Source: Aquipuribacter hungaricus
GTDB lineage: Bacteria > Actinomycetota > Actinomycetes > Actinomycetales > JBBAYJ01
Length of the DNA: 64,000 nucleotides
Direction: 5' to 3' (one strand)
Assembly (NCBI RefSeq): GCF_042663885.1
Contig: NZ_JBHSXV010000001.1
In this document: positions 40,205 through 48,541 of the stretch, one piece after another
Layout of the letters: every line of letters starts with the position of its first letter
How positions within the stretch are numbered: position 1 is the first letter of the stretch
Translations under genes and position numbers: made by a program
The notes under the pieces: generated by a model
The model's database searches: none
Told to the model about the DNA's origin: nothing
Seen by the model: only the letters and a program-made list of their open reading frames with translations

Positions 40205-41415
40205 CCGCCCTCCCGGTGCTGGACGTCGCCGCGCTGCGGGCCCGGTTCCCGCAGCTCGTCGGGGGGTCCGCGCACTTCGACGGCCCCGGCGGGACGCAGA
40301 CCCCCGACGTCGTCGCCGACGCGGTGCGCGCCACCCTGCTGGCCCCCCTGGCCAACCGGGGCACCCTGACGCGCGCGGCCCGCAACGCCGAGGCCGTCGT
40401 CCAGGGCGCCCGGGCCGCCCTGGGCGACCTGCTCGCCGTCCCGGCGCAGACGGTCGTCGTCGGCCGCAGCGCCACCCAGCTCACCTTCGACCTGGCGCGG
40501 ACCCTGTCGGCCGGCTGGGGGCCCGGCGACGAGGTGGTCGTCACGCGCCTGGACCACGACGCCAACGTCCGCCCCTGGGTGCGCGCCGCCGAGGCCGTCG
40601 GCGCCACCGTGCGCCGGGTGCCCTTCGACCCCGCCACCAGCGAGCTGGTCCCCGAGGACGTCGCGGCGCAGCTGTCCCCGCGCACCCGCCTGGTCGCCGT
40701 CACCGGCGCCTCGAACCTGCTCGGCACCCGCCCCGACCTGCCGGCCGTCGCGGCGCTGGTCCACGAGGTCGGTGCCCTGCTCCACGTCGACGGCGTGCAC
40801 CTGGCCCCGCACGCCGTGGTCGACGTGCCCGCCACGGGCGCGGACACCTTCGTCTGCTCGCCGTACAAGTTCCTCGGTCCCCACCACGGGGTGCTCACGG
40901 GCCGCGCCGGGCTCCTGGAGGAGCTGCGCCCCGACAAGCTGGACCCCAGCAGCGACGCCGTGCCGGAGCGGTTCGAGCTCGGCACGCTGCCCTACGAGCT
41001 GCTCGCCGGCACCACGGCCGCGGTCGACCTGCTGGCCGGCCTCGTGCCCGCCCCCGACGGGACGGACCGCCGCAGCCGGCTCGTGGCGTCGATGGGCGCC
41101 GTCGGACGGCACGAGGACCGGCTGCGCGCCCGCGCCGAGGACGGGCTGCGGGACCTCGGCGCCACCGTCCGGTCCCGGGCGGCCCGCCGCACCCCCACCC
41201 TGCTGTGCACCTTCGACGACCACCGGCCCGCCGACGTCGCCCGCGCGCTCGCGGCCGTCGGCGTCGACGCCCCGGCGGGGCACTTCTACGCCCAGGAGGC
41301 CTCGCGCTGGCTGGGGCTCGGCGACGAGGGCGGCCTGCGCGTCGGGATGGCGCCGTACACCGACGACGACGACGTCGACCGGCTGCTCGGCGCCCTGGCG
41401 GACGTCCTGCGCTGA
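40201..41415 (+). CDS. Cysteine desulfurase-like class V aminotransferase
   Basis: 404 residues from a GTG coupled to the preceding kinase-like gene. PLP-enzyme landmarks: HFDGPGGTQTPDVVADAV, RLDHDANVRPW, VTGASNLLGT, LLHVDGVHLAPH, and the PLP lysine in CSPYKFLGPHHG. The family includes SufS/CsdA-like and isopenicillin-epimerase-like enzymes; the conserved catalytic Cys loop of SufS is not evident near the C-terminus, so the reaction is uncertain. Coupling to a sensory regulator is unusual. Confidence 0.8.
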   Translation: MTALPVLDVAALRARFPQLVGGSAHFDGPGGTQTPDVVADAVRATLLAPLANRGTLTRAARNAEAVVQGARAALGDLLAVPAQTVVVGRSATQLTFDLARTLSAGWGPGDEVVVTRLDHDANVRPWVRAAEAVGATVRRVPFDPATSELVPEDVAAQLSPRTRLVAVTGASNLLGTRPDLPAVAALVHEVGALLHVDGVHLAPHAVVDVPATGADTFVCSPYKFLGPHHGVLTGRAGLLEELRPDKLDPSSDAVPERFELGTLPYELLAGTTAAVDLLAGLVPAPDGTDRRSRLVASMGAVGRHEDRLRARAEDGLRDLGATVRSRAARRTPTLLCTFDDHRPADVARALAAVGVDAPAGHFYAQEASRWLGLGDEGGLRVGMAPYTDDDDVDRLLGALADVLR

Positions 41416-41425
41416 GCGGCGGGGC

Positions 41426-41599
41426 TCAGCGGCCCCCGCGCTCCCGCGCCCGGCGCTCGAGGTCCGCCCGCTCGCGCCTCATCCGCTCGCGCGGGTCGTG
41501 GCCGGGGCCCAGGGCCGCCGGGCCCGCCACCGTGAGCAGGGCGTACTGGATGTTCCAGCGCACCCGGTACCAGAAGCCGAGCCTGCCGTCGTGGGCCAT
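41426..41599 (-). CDS. Small conserved protein downstream of efeB
   Basis: 57 residues, ATG at 41599. A hydrophobic/aromatic N-terminal half (GRLGFWYRVRWNIQYALLTV) and a charged C-terminus (RERMRRERADLERRARERGG). From memory, similar small FWYRVRWN proteins exist in other actinobacteria; function unknown. It follows efeB by 16 bases and is probably part of the efeUOB transcript. The ribosome site is weak. Confidence 0.62.
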   Translation of the reverse strand: MAHDGRLGFWYRVRWNIQYALLTVAGPAALGPGHDPRERMRRERADLERRARERGGR

Positions 41600-41615
41600 G
41601 CCGGGAGGGTAGTCC

Positions 41616-42911
41616 TCAGGCGAAGAGCTGCTGGCCGACCCAGCCGCCCTCGGGCGCCCCGGGCGGCACGGCGAACAGGCCCGAGCCGACGTGCTGGAGG
41701 TACTCCATGAGCCCGTCCTGCGCGGACATCCGCGTCTGCATCGGCACGTAGTGCGTCGCCGGGTCGCGGACGAAGGCGAGGAAGAACAGCCCGGCGTCCA
41801 GGCGCCCCAGCGGGGTGATCCCGTCGGTGTAGTTGTAGCCGCGCCGCAGCATCCGGACGCCGCCGTTGGTGCTCGGGTGGGCGAGGCGGACGTGCGCGTT
41901 CTCGGCGACCAGCGGGAGGCCGCCACGGCCGGCCATCGCCAGGTCCGGCTCGTCGTGCTCGGTGCCGCCGGACAGCGGCGCGCCCTCGCCCTTGGTCCGG
42001 CCGACGACGGCCTCCTGCTCGCGCAGCGACGTGCGGTCCCACGGCTCGATGGTCATGGCGATCCGCCGGGCGACCAGGTACGAGCCGCCGGCCAGCCACG
42101 CGGTCGAGGCGTCGGTGTCGGCGTCGGGGACCCAGACGTGCTCGGCGAGCGCGTCGTCCTGCTGGGCGGTGATGTTGGCGGTGCCGTCCTTGAACCCGAA
42201 CAGGTTGCGGGGCGTCACCTGCTCGTCCGACGTGGTCGCCGTGCGGCCGAAGCCGAGCTGGGACCAGCGCAGCGAGGCGGTGCCGAAGGCGATCCGGGCG
42301 AGGTTCCGGACGGCGTGCACGGCGACCTGGGGGTCGTCGGCGCAGGCCTGGACGCAGAGGTCGCCGTCGCTGCGGGCCGGGTCCAGGGCGTCTGCCGGGA
42401 AGTGCGGCAGCCGCTCCAGCGACGCGGGCCGGCGGGCGGCCAGGCCGAAGCGGTCGGTGCCGTCGGCGGTCTGGAACAGGCCGGGCCCGAAGCCGATGGT
42501 GATCGTCAGCCCGGCGGGCGGCAGGTCCATCGCCTCGCCGGTGTCGTCCGGCGGCGCGTCGTAGGCGCCGGAGGCGGGGTCGCCCTCGCCGGCCGGTGCA
42601 CCGCGGGTCATCCGCTCCGCCGCCACCGACCACGCCTGGAGCATGGCGACCAGGTCGTCGCGGCTGGTGGTCGTCACGTCGAAGGCGGCGAAGTGCAGGT
42701 GGTCCTGGGCGGGCGTGGTGATGCCGGCCTGGTGCGGCCCGTGGAACGGGTAGGCCGTGCCGTCGCCGGCGCCGCGGTCCGGGCGCAGGACGTCGTCCAG
42801 ACCGGTGGCCGCCGCGGTCGCGGCGGCACCGACGCCCAGCGCGAGCCCCCCGGCACCGGCGCCGGCGAGGCCGAGCAGCCGGCGACGGCTGACGCCGCTC
42901 ACGGACGGCAC
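41616..42911 (-). CDS. efeB: Dye-decolorizing peroxidase EfeB (deferrochelatase)
   Basis: 431 residues with a Tat signal (SRRRLLGLAGAGAGGLALGV). DyP family: GFKDGTANI holds the distal Asp of the GxxDG motif; the heme-ligand His lies later, probably in the ENAHVRLAHPS segment, with the catalytic Arg region following. It works outside the membrane with EfeO and EfeU in iron acquisition, possibly taking iron from heme. Third gene of efeU-efeO-efeB, 19 bases after efeO. Start GTG without clear ribosome site; an in-frame GTG three codons later is possible. Confidence 0.93.
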   Translation of the reverse strand: MPSVSGVSRRRLLGLAGAGAGGLALGVGAAATAAATGLDDVLRPDRGAGDGTAYPFHGPHQAGITTPAQDHLHFAAFDVTTTSRDDLVAMLQAWSVAAERMTRGAPAGEGDPASGAYDAPPDDTGEAMDLPPAGLTITIGFGPGLFQTADGTDRFGLAARRPASLERLPHFPADALDPARSDGDLCVQACADDPQVAVHAVRNLARIAFGTASLRWSQLGFGRTATTSDEQVTPRNLFGFKDGTANITAQQDDALAEHVWVPDADTDASTAWLAGGSYLVARRIAMTIEPWDRTSLREQEAVVGRTKGEGAPLSGGTEHDEPDLAMAGRGGLPLVAENAHVRLAHPSTNGGVRMLRRGYNYTDGITPLGRLDAGLFFLAFVRDPATHYVPMQTRMSAQDGLMEYLQHVGSGLFAVPPGAPEGGWVGQQLFA

Positions 42912-42930
42912 GCCACGGGCGCGGCAGCCA

Positions 42931-44145
42931 TCAGGCCAGCACCGCCGAGGTCAGCCGCGACAGCGGCTCGGACAGGGCGTTGACCGCGTCGGACAGGCCG
43001 CGGACCTCGGCCTCGTCGAGCTCGGTGTACAGGACGTACCCGTCGCCGGAGCGCTGGGCGTCCAGCAGGACCTGCAGCTCGTCGAAGCGGGTCGCGATCT
43101 CGTCGGCGAGGGCCTCGTCCTTGGTCCGCAGCAGCGGCTCCAGGCCCTCGAAGCCGACCCGGGCGCCGTCGACGTTGCCCTGGAAGTCCCACAGGTCGGT
43201 GTGGGAGAAGAACTCCTCCTCGCCGGTGACCTTGCCGGTGGCGACCTCGTCGAGCAGACCCTTGGAGCCGTTGCCGATCTGGTCGGCGGTGAACGTCATG
43301 TCCCGGGTGCGGTCGTACAGCTCCTGGGTGTCCGCGACGAGCCGGTCGGCCATCTCGGTGCGGCCGGCGGTGTCCAGGCCGACGTAGCCGGCCTCGGCCT
43401 CGGCGGGCCACAGGTCCTTCTCCAGCCGGTGCCAGCCGGTGAACTCGTCGCCGGGGGCCAGGTCCGCCTCGCGGGCGTCCATGCTGGGGTCGAGGTCGCC
43501 GAAGGACTCCGCGACGGTCTCGATGCGCTCCCAGTGCAGCCGGGCGTCCGGGTAGAGCGCGCGGGCCTCGTCGTCGGAGCCGGCCACGTAGAGGTCCCGG
43601 AACTGCTGGGTCTTGGCCAGCAGCTGCTCGGTCTGGTCGCGGACGTAGGCGGCGTAGGCGGTGCTGGCCTCCTCGACGAGGACGGCCTCGTCGCCGGTCG
43701 GCGCCAGGTCCGCGCCGGAGTCGGTGACGGTGAACGCGGCGCGGATGCCGTCGCCGACCATGCCGGGCTTGCACGCGGTGAAGTACTCCCCCGGCGGGGT
43801 GGCCACGACGAGGTCGCGGGACAGGCCCGGGGCGATGTTCTCGACCTCGCCGACGATGCGCAGGCCGTCCTCGGCGAGCAGGTAGAACTCGGTGACCTCG
43901 TCGCCGGTGTTCGTCACGGCGAAGCGCAGGGTGCCCGAGGGCGCCTCGGTCTCCGAGACCTCGCAGGAGGAGTCGGTGGCGTCGACCGCGAGCGCCCCGG
44001 CCCCGGTGCCCTCGGAGTTGTCGGTGCAGCCGGCGAGCAGGACGAGCGAGAGCGCGGCCGGCACGGCGGCGGCGCGGCGCGCGGCGGGACGGAGCAGCAC
44101 AGGGCGGAGCAGCGCGGGACGGACAGCTGTGGGACGGGCGTTCAC
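42931..44145 (-). CDS. efeO: Iron uptake lipoprotein EfeO
   Basis: 404 residues from a GTG overlapping the efeU stop. Lipoprotein signal with lipobox LLAGC (Cys about 40), a cupredoxin-like domain (residues about 50-150) and an M75/imelysin domain with the HxxE metal motif in GWHRLEKDLWP. EfeO presents iron to EfeU. Coupled to efeU. Identity is clear from domain order and operon. Confidence 0.93.
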   Translation of the reverse strand: MNARPTAVRPALLRPVLLRPAARRAAAVPAALSLVLLAGCTDNSEGTGAGALAVDATDSSCEVSETEAPSGTLRFAVTNTGDEVTEFYLLAEDGLRIVGEVENIAPGLSRDLVVATPPGEYFTACKPGMVGDGIRAAFTVTDSGADLAPTGDEAVLVEEASTAYAAYVRDQTEQLLAKTQQFRDLYVAGSDDEARALYPDARLHWERIETVAESFGDLDPSMDAREADLAPGDEFTGWHRLEKDLWPAEAEAGYVGLDTAGRTEMADRLVADTQELYDRTRDMTFTADQIGNGSKGLLDEVATGKVTGEEEFFSHTDLWDFQGNVDGARVGFEGLEPLLRTKDEALADEIATRFDELQVLLDAQRSGDGYVLYTELDEAEVRGLSDAVNALSEPLSRLTSAVLA

Positions 44146-45020
44146 GCCGTGACCTCCGAGGTCGTGGTGGGGGTGGCGGCGGCGGTGCCACCGGGGGCGG
44201 GACGGGGGCGGGGCCAGGCGCGGCGCAGGAACAGCGCCATGGTGGGCAGGACGTAGCCGACCCACGCGACGGCCTCGAGGACCGTGGTCGCCGGGGAGAA
44301 GTTGAAGACGCCCTTGAGCAGCACGCCGTACCAGGAGGTCGGCGGGACGACGTGGGAGACGTCGAAGGCGAGCGTGGTCAGGCCCGGCAGCACGCCGGCC
44401 TCCTGCAGGTCGTGGACGCCGTAGGCGAGCACGCCGCCGGCCACGACGACGAGGAAGGCGCCGGTGACGAGGAAGAACCGGGACAGGTCGATCCGCAGCG
44501 CGCCGCGGTAGACGAGGTACCCGAGCACGACGGCGGTGAGGATGCCCAGGGCCGCCGCGAGCAGCGGCGCAGAGCCGGCCCCGGCGGCGCCGGCGGTGGC
44601 GCGGGTGGCCGCCCACAGGAACAGCGCGGTCTCCAGGCCCTCGCGGCCCACGGCGAGCGCGGCGACGACGACGACGCTGCGGCGCCCGGCCTCGGCCGCC
44701 CGGTCGACCTGGCTGCGGAGCTCCCCGGAGATGGTGCGGGCGGCCGCGGCCATCCAGAACACCATCCACGTGACGAAGCCGACGGCGACGATCGACAGCG
44801 AGCCGCCGATGAGCTCCTGCGCCTCGAACGTCAGCCCGCGCGGGCCGTAGGTGAGCGCGGCGCCCACGCCCATGGAGACGAGCGCGGCCGCGGCGACGCC
44901 GGTCCACACCCAGGGCAGCAGGGCGCGACGGCCGCTGCGGACCAGGTAGGCCACGAGGATGCTGACGACGAGCGCCGCCTCGAGCCCCTCGCGGAGCCCG
45001 ATCAGAAAGGTGCCGACCAC
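44142..45020 (-). CDS. efeU: Ferrous iron permease EfeU
   Basis: 292 residues, about seven membrane helices. Both iron-binding REGLE motifs of the OFeT/FTR1 family are present: REGLEAAL near the N-terminus and REGLETAL in helix 4. It carries iron across the membrane for the EfeUOB system. The start is a GTG at 45020 with no obvious ribosome site. An IdeR/DtxR-like site begins 16 bases upstream. Confidence 0.94.
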   Translation of the reverse strand: MVGTFLIGLREGLEAALVVSILVAYLVRSGRRALLPWVWTGVAAAALVSMGVGAALTYGPRGLTFEAQELIGGSLSIVAVGFVTWMVFWMAAAARTISGELRSQVDRAAEAGRRSVVVVAALAVGREGLETALFLWAATRATAGAAGAGSAPLLAAALGILTAVVLGYLVYRGALRIDLSRFFLVTGAFLVVVAGGVLAYGVHDLQEAGVLPGLTTLAFDVSHVVPPTSWYGVLLKGVFNFSPATTVLEAVAWVGYVLPTMALFLRRAWPRPRPAPGGTAAATPTTTSEVTA

Positions 45021-45035
45021 CGTGACCCATTCCCG

Positions 45036-45054
45036 TGAGGGTTGCCTTACCTGA
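45036..45054 (-). promoter_or_regulatory. IdeR/DtxR-like iron box upstream of efeUOB
   Basis: Minus strand TCAGGTAAGGCAACCCTCA matches the 19-base IdeR/DtxR consensus TTAGGTTAGGCTAACCTAA at 14 positions, including the AGG/CCT half-site cores. Its position directly before efeU predicts repression when iron is plentiful. Confidence 0.7.
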
Positions 45055-45098
45055 CGGGTGGACGGTACGGCACGGCAGGCGGTGGGGTCGACCGGGGG

Positions 45099-46232
45099 TC
45101 ACTGCCTCCAGACGACGACCACGGTCCGGTCGTCGTCGGCACCCGCGCGGGGCGCGTCGACGCCGGCCTCGGCCGCGCCGGCGAAGCCGCGCCGCACGTG
45201 GCGCACCAGCTGCCCGGTGAGCCGGTCCAAGCCGTAGGCCAGGTCCCGGCCGCGGTTCTCCACGACGCCGTCGGTGTAGAGGACCATCGCGTCGCCGCGC
45301 TGCAGCCGGCCGCGGACCTCGGCGTACCCGCCGCCCGCGAGCAGCCCCAGCGCCGGCTCCTGCACCGCGGGGACGACCTCCCACGCACCCGAGCCCGCCC
45401 GGTGCTGCACGGGCGGCGGGTGCCCGGCGGTGCGGACCGCGTACTCCCCCGTCGCCGGGTCGAGGACCAGGTGCAGCGCGGTCGCGAAGCCCTCCTCCCA
45501 CTCCTGGCGCAGCAGGTAGGCGTTGGCCGCGGGCAGGAACTCCGCGACCCGGGAGCCGGCGAGCAGCCCGCTGAGCCCGCCGGACAGCAGCAGCGCGCGC
45601 GTCCCCGCGGCCTGGCCCTTGCCGGACACGTCGACGACGACGACCTCGAGCGCGCCGGCCCAGTCGACGTCCTGCGGGCCGAGCTCCCGGGAGCGGCCGG
45701 TGCTGGGGCGCACGACGGACAGGACGAAGTCGCCGGAGAACCCCTCCCCGTTGGCCGAGCGCTGGGCGACCTCCATCCGGACGCCGTCCGGCAGCCGTGC
45801 CGGCAGGGCCTGGGCGCGCAGCCGGTCGCGGAGGTCCACGAGCATCTGCTGGCCGGTGTTGCCCTGGACGCCGAGCACCTCGCGGGTGCGGACGAACCCG
45901 GCCATGAGCACGGCGCTCAGCACGATGATGACGACCACCCCGGGCGTCACCTTGTACTCCGTGCTCCACCGCAGCAGCCCGGAGACGGCGACGCACGCGG
46001 CGATCACCGGGTACAGCAGCAGCAGGTACCTCAGCTGGAGGAAGTAGCCCGCCAGCAGCACGAGCAGCACCGCCGACGCGGTGGGCACCCACGTGACGAA
46101 CGTGCCGCTGGCCACGGCGAACAGGACGCTGAGGCCGGCGAAGACGAGGAAGACCGCGGGCTGGTTGTGGGGCCATCCCCCGGTCCAGCCGGCCGCCCTC
46201 GCGCGCACGGCGGCAGCACGGGACCGGGGCAC
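45099..46232 (-). CDS. Membrane-bound PP2C/SpoIIE-type phosphatase
   Basis: 377 residues. Four hydrophobic helices in the first ~120 residues (AVFLVFAGLSVLFAVASG, ASAVLLVLLAGYFLQLRYLL, LLYPVIAACVAVSGLL, VVVIIVLSAVLMAGF), then a SpoIIE/RsbU domain: GEGFSGDFVLSVV, EVVVVDVSGKGQAAGTRAL, RTAGHPPPV and DAMVLYTDGVVE, with the Asp residues for Mn/Mg binding. Such enzymes dephosphorylate anti-anti-sigma factors. No sensory domain besides the membrane part. Partner unknown; the kinase-like protein at 38738 is a candidate. Confidence 0.88.
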   Translation of the reverse strand: MPRSRAAAVRARAAGWTGGWPHNQPAVFLVFAGLSVLFAVASGTFVTWVPTASAVLLVLLAGYFLQLRYLLLLYPVIAACVAVSGLLRWSTEYKVTPGVVVIIVLSAVLMAGFVRTREVLGVQGNTGQQMLVDLRDRLRAQALPARLPDGVRMEVAQRSANGEGFSGDFVLSVVRPSTGRSRELGPQDVDWAGALEVVVVDVSGKGQAAGTRALLLSGGLSGLLAGSRVAEFLPAANAYLLRQEWEEGFATALHLVLDPATGEYAVRTAGHPPPVQHRAGSGAWEVVPAVQEPALGLLAGGGYAEVRGRLQRGDAMVLYTDGVVENRGRDLAYGLDRLTGQLVRHVRRGFAGAAEAGVDAPRAGADDDRTVVVVWRQ

Positions 46233-46326
46233 GCGGCGAGCCTAGGGGCCGGTGCCGCCCGCAGCGAGGACCGCGAGCGTGACGCACCGGGCACGCTGCG
46301 TCCTCACCCGTCCGGGGGCCGACCGG

Positions 46327-47145
46327 TCAGGCGGCCTGGCAGACGGGGCACCAGTACAGCCGCCGGCCGACGAGGTCGGCGACCTGCACCGGGGTCCCGC
46401 AGAGCCGGCACGGCAGGCCGTGGCGGCGGTAGACGTAGAACCGGTCCTCGCGGCGCGCCTGCCCGCTCACCCGGTCCCGGTGCTGCCGCTCGGTGGTGAC
46501 GATGTGGCCCGCCCGCACCCCGGCGCGCATGAGCACGACCAGGTCGTCCCAGACGTGCTGCCAGTCCGCCTCGGCCACGGCGCTGCCGGGCAGCATCGGC
46601 GCCAGGCCGGCCCGGAACAGCACCTCGGCGCGGTAGACGTTGCCGACGCCCGCCAGGACGGACTGGTCCATGAGCAGCGCCGCGACCGCCTGGCGGGACC
46701 GGTGCACCCGCTCCCAGGCGCGCTCCGGCTCGGCGTCCTTGCGCAGCGGGTCCGGGCCCAGGCGCGCGAGCAGCGCAGCGCGGCCGGCGTCGTCCATGAG
46801 CTCGCACGCGGTGGGGCCGCGCAGCTCGGCCCAGGCCGGCTCGTCGCCGGGCCCGACCAGCCGCAGCCGGAGGGCGCCGCGGGGCTCGGGCGGCTCGCCG
46901 GTGCCGAGCAGCCACTTCCCGTACAGCCCCAGGTGGACGTGGAGGAACCGGTCGCTGCCGGGCGGGGCGTCGAAGCGCAGCAGCAGGTGCTTGCCCCAGG
47001 CCTCGGCCCGGTCCATGACCAGCCCGTCGATGGCGGCGGCGCCCGCGGCGAAGCGGCCCTGCGGGCTGTCGGCCCGGAGCTCGACGCCGCCGAGGTGGGC
47101 GGACAGCTGCCGGGCGGACCGGTGGACGGTGTGGCCCTCGGGCAT
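46327..47145 (-). CDS. nei: Endonuclease VIII-like DNA glycosylase
   Basis: 272 residues. It begins MPEGHTVHR: the catalytic Pro after Met removal, then Glu, as in Fpg/Nei enzymes that excise oxidised bases. H2TH region SVLAGVGNVYRAEVLFRAGL and a C-terminal zinc finger CRLCG...CPVCQ are intact. The EGHT form points to the actinobacterial Nei2 group, but lesion preference cannot be read. Located with rpiB as in mycobacteria. Confidence 0.92.
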   Translation of the reverse strand: MPEGHTVHRSARQLSAHLGGVELRADSPQGRFAAGAAAIDGLVMDRAEAWGKHLLLRFDAPPGSDRFLHVHLGLYGKWLLGTGEPPEPRGALRLRLVGPGDEPAWAELRGPTACELMDDAGRAALLARLGPDPLRKDAEPERAWERVHRSRQAVAALLMDQSVLAGVGNVYRAEVLFRAGLAPMLPGSAVAEADWQHVWDDLVVLMRAGVRAGHIVTTERQHRDRVSGQARREDRFYVYRRHGLPCRLCGTPVQVADLVGRRLYWCPVCQAA

Positions 47146-47197
47146 CAGGCGGTGCCGGGGGCCGGGCGGCGGCGGGCGCCCGCGGGGTGGGGTCGGC

Positions 47198-47668
47198 TCA
47201 CGCGGGCAGCGGCGGCAGCTCGCCGTCGCTCTCCCACCGGCTCAGCTGGTCGATGCGGCGCTGGTGGCGCGGGTCGCCGCTGAAGTCCTCGGCGAGGAAC
47301 GCCCGGACGAACCCGGTCGCCTCCTCCGCCGTGTGCATCCGGGCGCCGACGGAGACCACCTGCGCGTCGTTGTGCTGGCGGCCGAGCCGGGCGGTCTGCT
47401 CCGACCAGGCGAGCACGGCGCGCACGCCGGGCACCTTGTTCGCCGCGATCTGCTCGCCGTTGCCCGAGCCGCCGACGACGACGCCGAGGCTGCCGGGCTC
47501 GTCACGGGCGCCCAGGGCCGCCCGCAGGCAGAAGGGCGGGTAGTCGTCGGCGGGGTCGAGCACGGCGGGACCGTGGTCGACGACGTCGTGGCCGTCGTCG
47601 GTCAGCGCCTGCACGAGGTGCTGCTTGAGGTCGAAGCCTGCGTGGTCGGACCCGATGTGGACTCGCAC
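47198..47668 (-). CDS. rpiB: Ribose-5-phosphate isomerase B
   Basis: 156 residues from a GTG at 47668 (MRVHIGSDHAGFDLK, the usual family start); an ATG three codons upstream (47677) is open too. It interconverts ribose-5-phosphate and ribulose-5-phosphate. Landmarks: GSDHAGF, GVVVGGSGNGEQIAANKVPG, ARLGRQHNDAQVVSVGARM. CACAAT at -13 to -8 supports a leaderless start at 47668. It shares this promoter with the divergent DUF429 gene. Confidence 0.93.
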   Translation of the reverse strand: MRVHIGSDHAGFDLKQHLVQALTDDGHDVVDHGPAVLDPADDYPPFCLRAALGARDEPGSLGVVVGGSGNGEQIAANKVPGVRAVLAWSEQTARLGRQHNDAQVVSVGARMHTAEEATGFVRAFLAEDFSGDPRHQRRIDQLSRWESDGELPPLPA

Positions 47669-47674
47669 GGGTGG

Positions 47675-47681
47675 CATTGTG
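47675..47681. promoter_or_regulatory. Shared, overlapping divergent -10 elements for rpiB and DUF429
   Basis: The seven bases CATTGTG contain CATTGT on the plus strand (seven bases before the GTG at 47688) and CACAAT on the minus strand (seven bases before the GTG at 47668). Both fit an A-N3-T -10, and the two start codons are only 19 bases apart. Confidence 0.5.
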
Positions 47682-47687
47682 TCGGAC

Positions 47688-48467
47688 GTGCGGGTGGTCG
47701 GGGTCGACGGGGTCCGGGGCCGGTGGCTCGCGGCGCTCGTCTCGCTCGACCCCGAGGGGTCCGCGCCGGCCACGGTGACCTGGGACCTGGGCAGCGCGGC
47801 CGCCGTGCTCGGTCCCGCGGCCGGGGAGGACGTCGCCGCGGTGGGCATCGACGTGCCGGTCGGGCTGGTCCCCGCCGGCCACCGGGAGGCCGAGCAGCAG
47901 GCCCGGGCGCTCCTGGGCGGCTCGGCCAGCAGCGTCTTCGCCACCGCCCCGCAGCCCGCCCTCGCGGTCGCCCGGCGCCTCGGCGGCACCCGCGCCAGCC
48001 GGCCCGAGGCCGACGCCGCGTCCCGGGCGGCCGGTGCGGGCGGCATCTCCACGCAGGCCTGGGGCATCGCCGACAAGGTGCTCGAGGTCGAGGACGCCGT
48101 GCGCGCCCTGGGCCCCGCGGGCGCGAGGGTCGTCGAGGTCCACCCCGAGACGTCGTTCGCCGTCATGGCCCGCCACTTCCGGGAGCCGGCGCCGGCCGGC
48201 AAACGCTCCGCGGCGGGCGTCGCCCAGCGGGTCCGGCCGCTGGCGAGCACCATGCCCTCGCTCGACGTGCTCGACGCCCTGGCGGGGGTGCCCACCGGCC
48301 GGGGCACGGACGCGCTCGTGCCGGTCGACGACGCCCTCGACGCCCTGGCCGCGGCCTGCTCGGCGCTGCGGCACGCCTTTGGGCAGGCCCGCGTTCTCGG
48401 AGCGGGGACGACGGCCGTGTGGTCGGACGGCTCCCCCGCCCCGGGGCGGGCCGTCCTCGTCGTCTGA
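47688..48467 (+). CDS. DUF429 family protein
   Basis: 259 residues from a GTG at 47688 (VRVVGVDGVRGRWLAALVSL); GTG at 47679 is an alternative. DUF429 has an RNase H-like fold: VGVDGVRGRW, VAAVGIDVPVGL, and EVHPETSFAVMA followed by a basic KRSAAGVAQRVRPL region and DALVPVDDALDALAAACSA are visible. Conserved acidic residues (GVDG, GIDVP, HPE, DDALDA) suggest a nuclease-like metal site; its substrate is unknown. Its 3' end lies in a 17-base tandem repeat. Confidence 0.82.
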   Translation: MRVVGVDGVRGRWLAALVSLDPEGSAPATVTWDLGSAAAVLGPAAGEDVAAVGIDVPVGLVPAGHREAEQQARALLGGSASSVFATAPQPALAVARRLGGTRASRPEADAASRAAGAGGISTQAWGIADKVLEVEDAVRALGPAGARVVEVHPETSFAVMARHFREPAPAGKRSAAGVAQRVRPLASTMPSLDVLDALAGVPTGRGTDALVPVDDALDALAAACSALRHAFGQARVLGAGTTAVWSDGSPAPGRAVLVV

Positions 48468-48501
48468 CCGTCCTCGTCGACCGACCGTCCTGGTCGTCCG
48501 A
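48451..48501 (+). repeat. Three 17-base tandem repeats across the DUF429 stop codon
   Basis: Units at 48451-48467, 48468-48484 and 48485-48501 all start CCGTCCT(C/G)GTCG and end in a (C/T)-(C/T)-GA-type sequence. The first unit contains the last codons and the TGA stop. Confidence 0.7.
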
Positions 48502-48539
48502 CCGGCCGGACGCCCGCGCGCCCGGCCGGTGCAGGACGG
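48485..48539. terminator. Terminator between convergent DUF429 and DsbA-like genes
   Basis: Outer arms CCGTCCT/AGGACGG and inner arms ACCGGCCGG/CCGGCCGGT. The third 17-base repeat unit forms the outer left arm. Confidence 0.6.
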
Positions 48540-48541
48540 CC

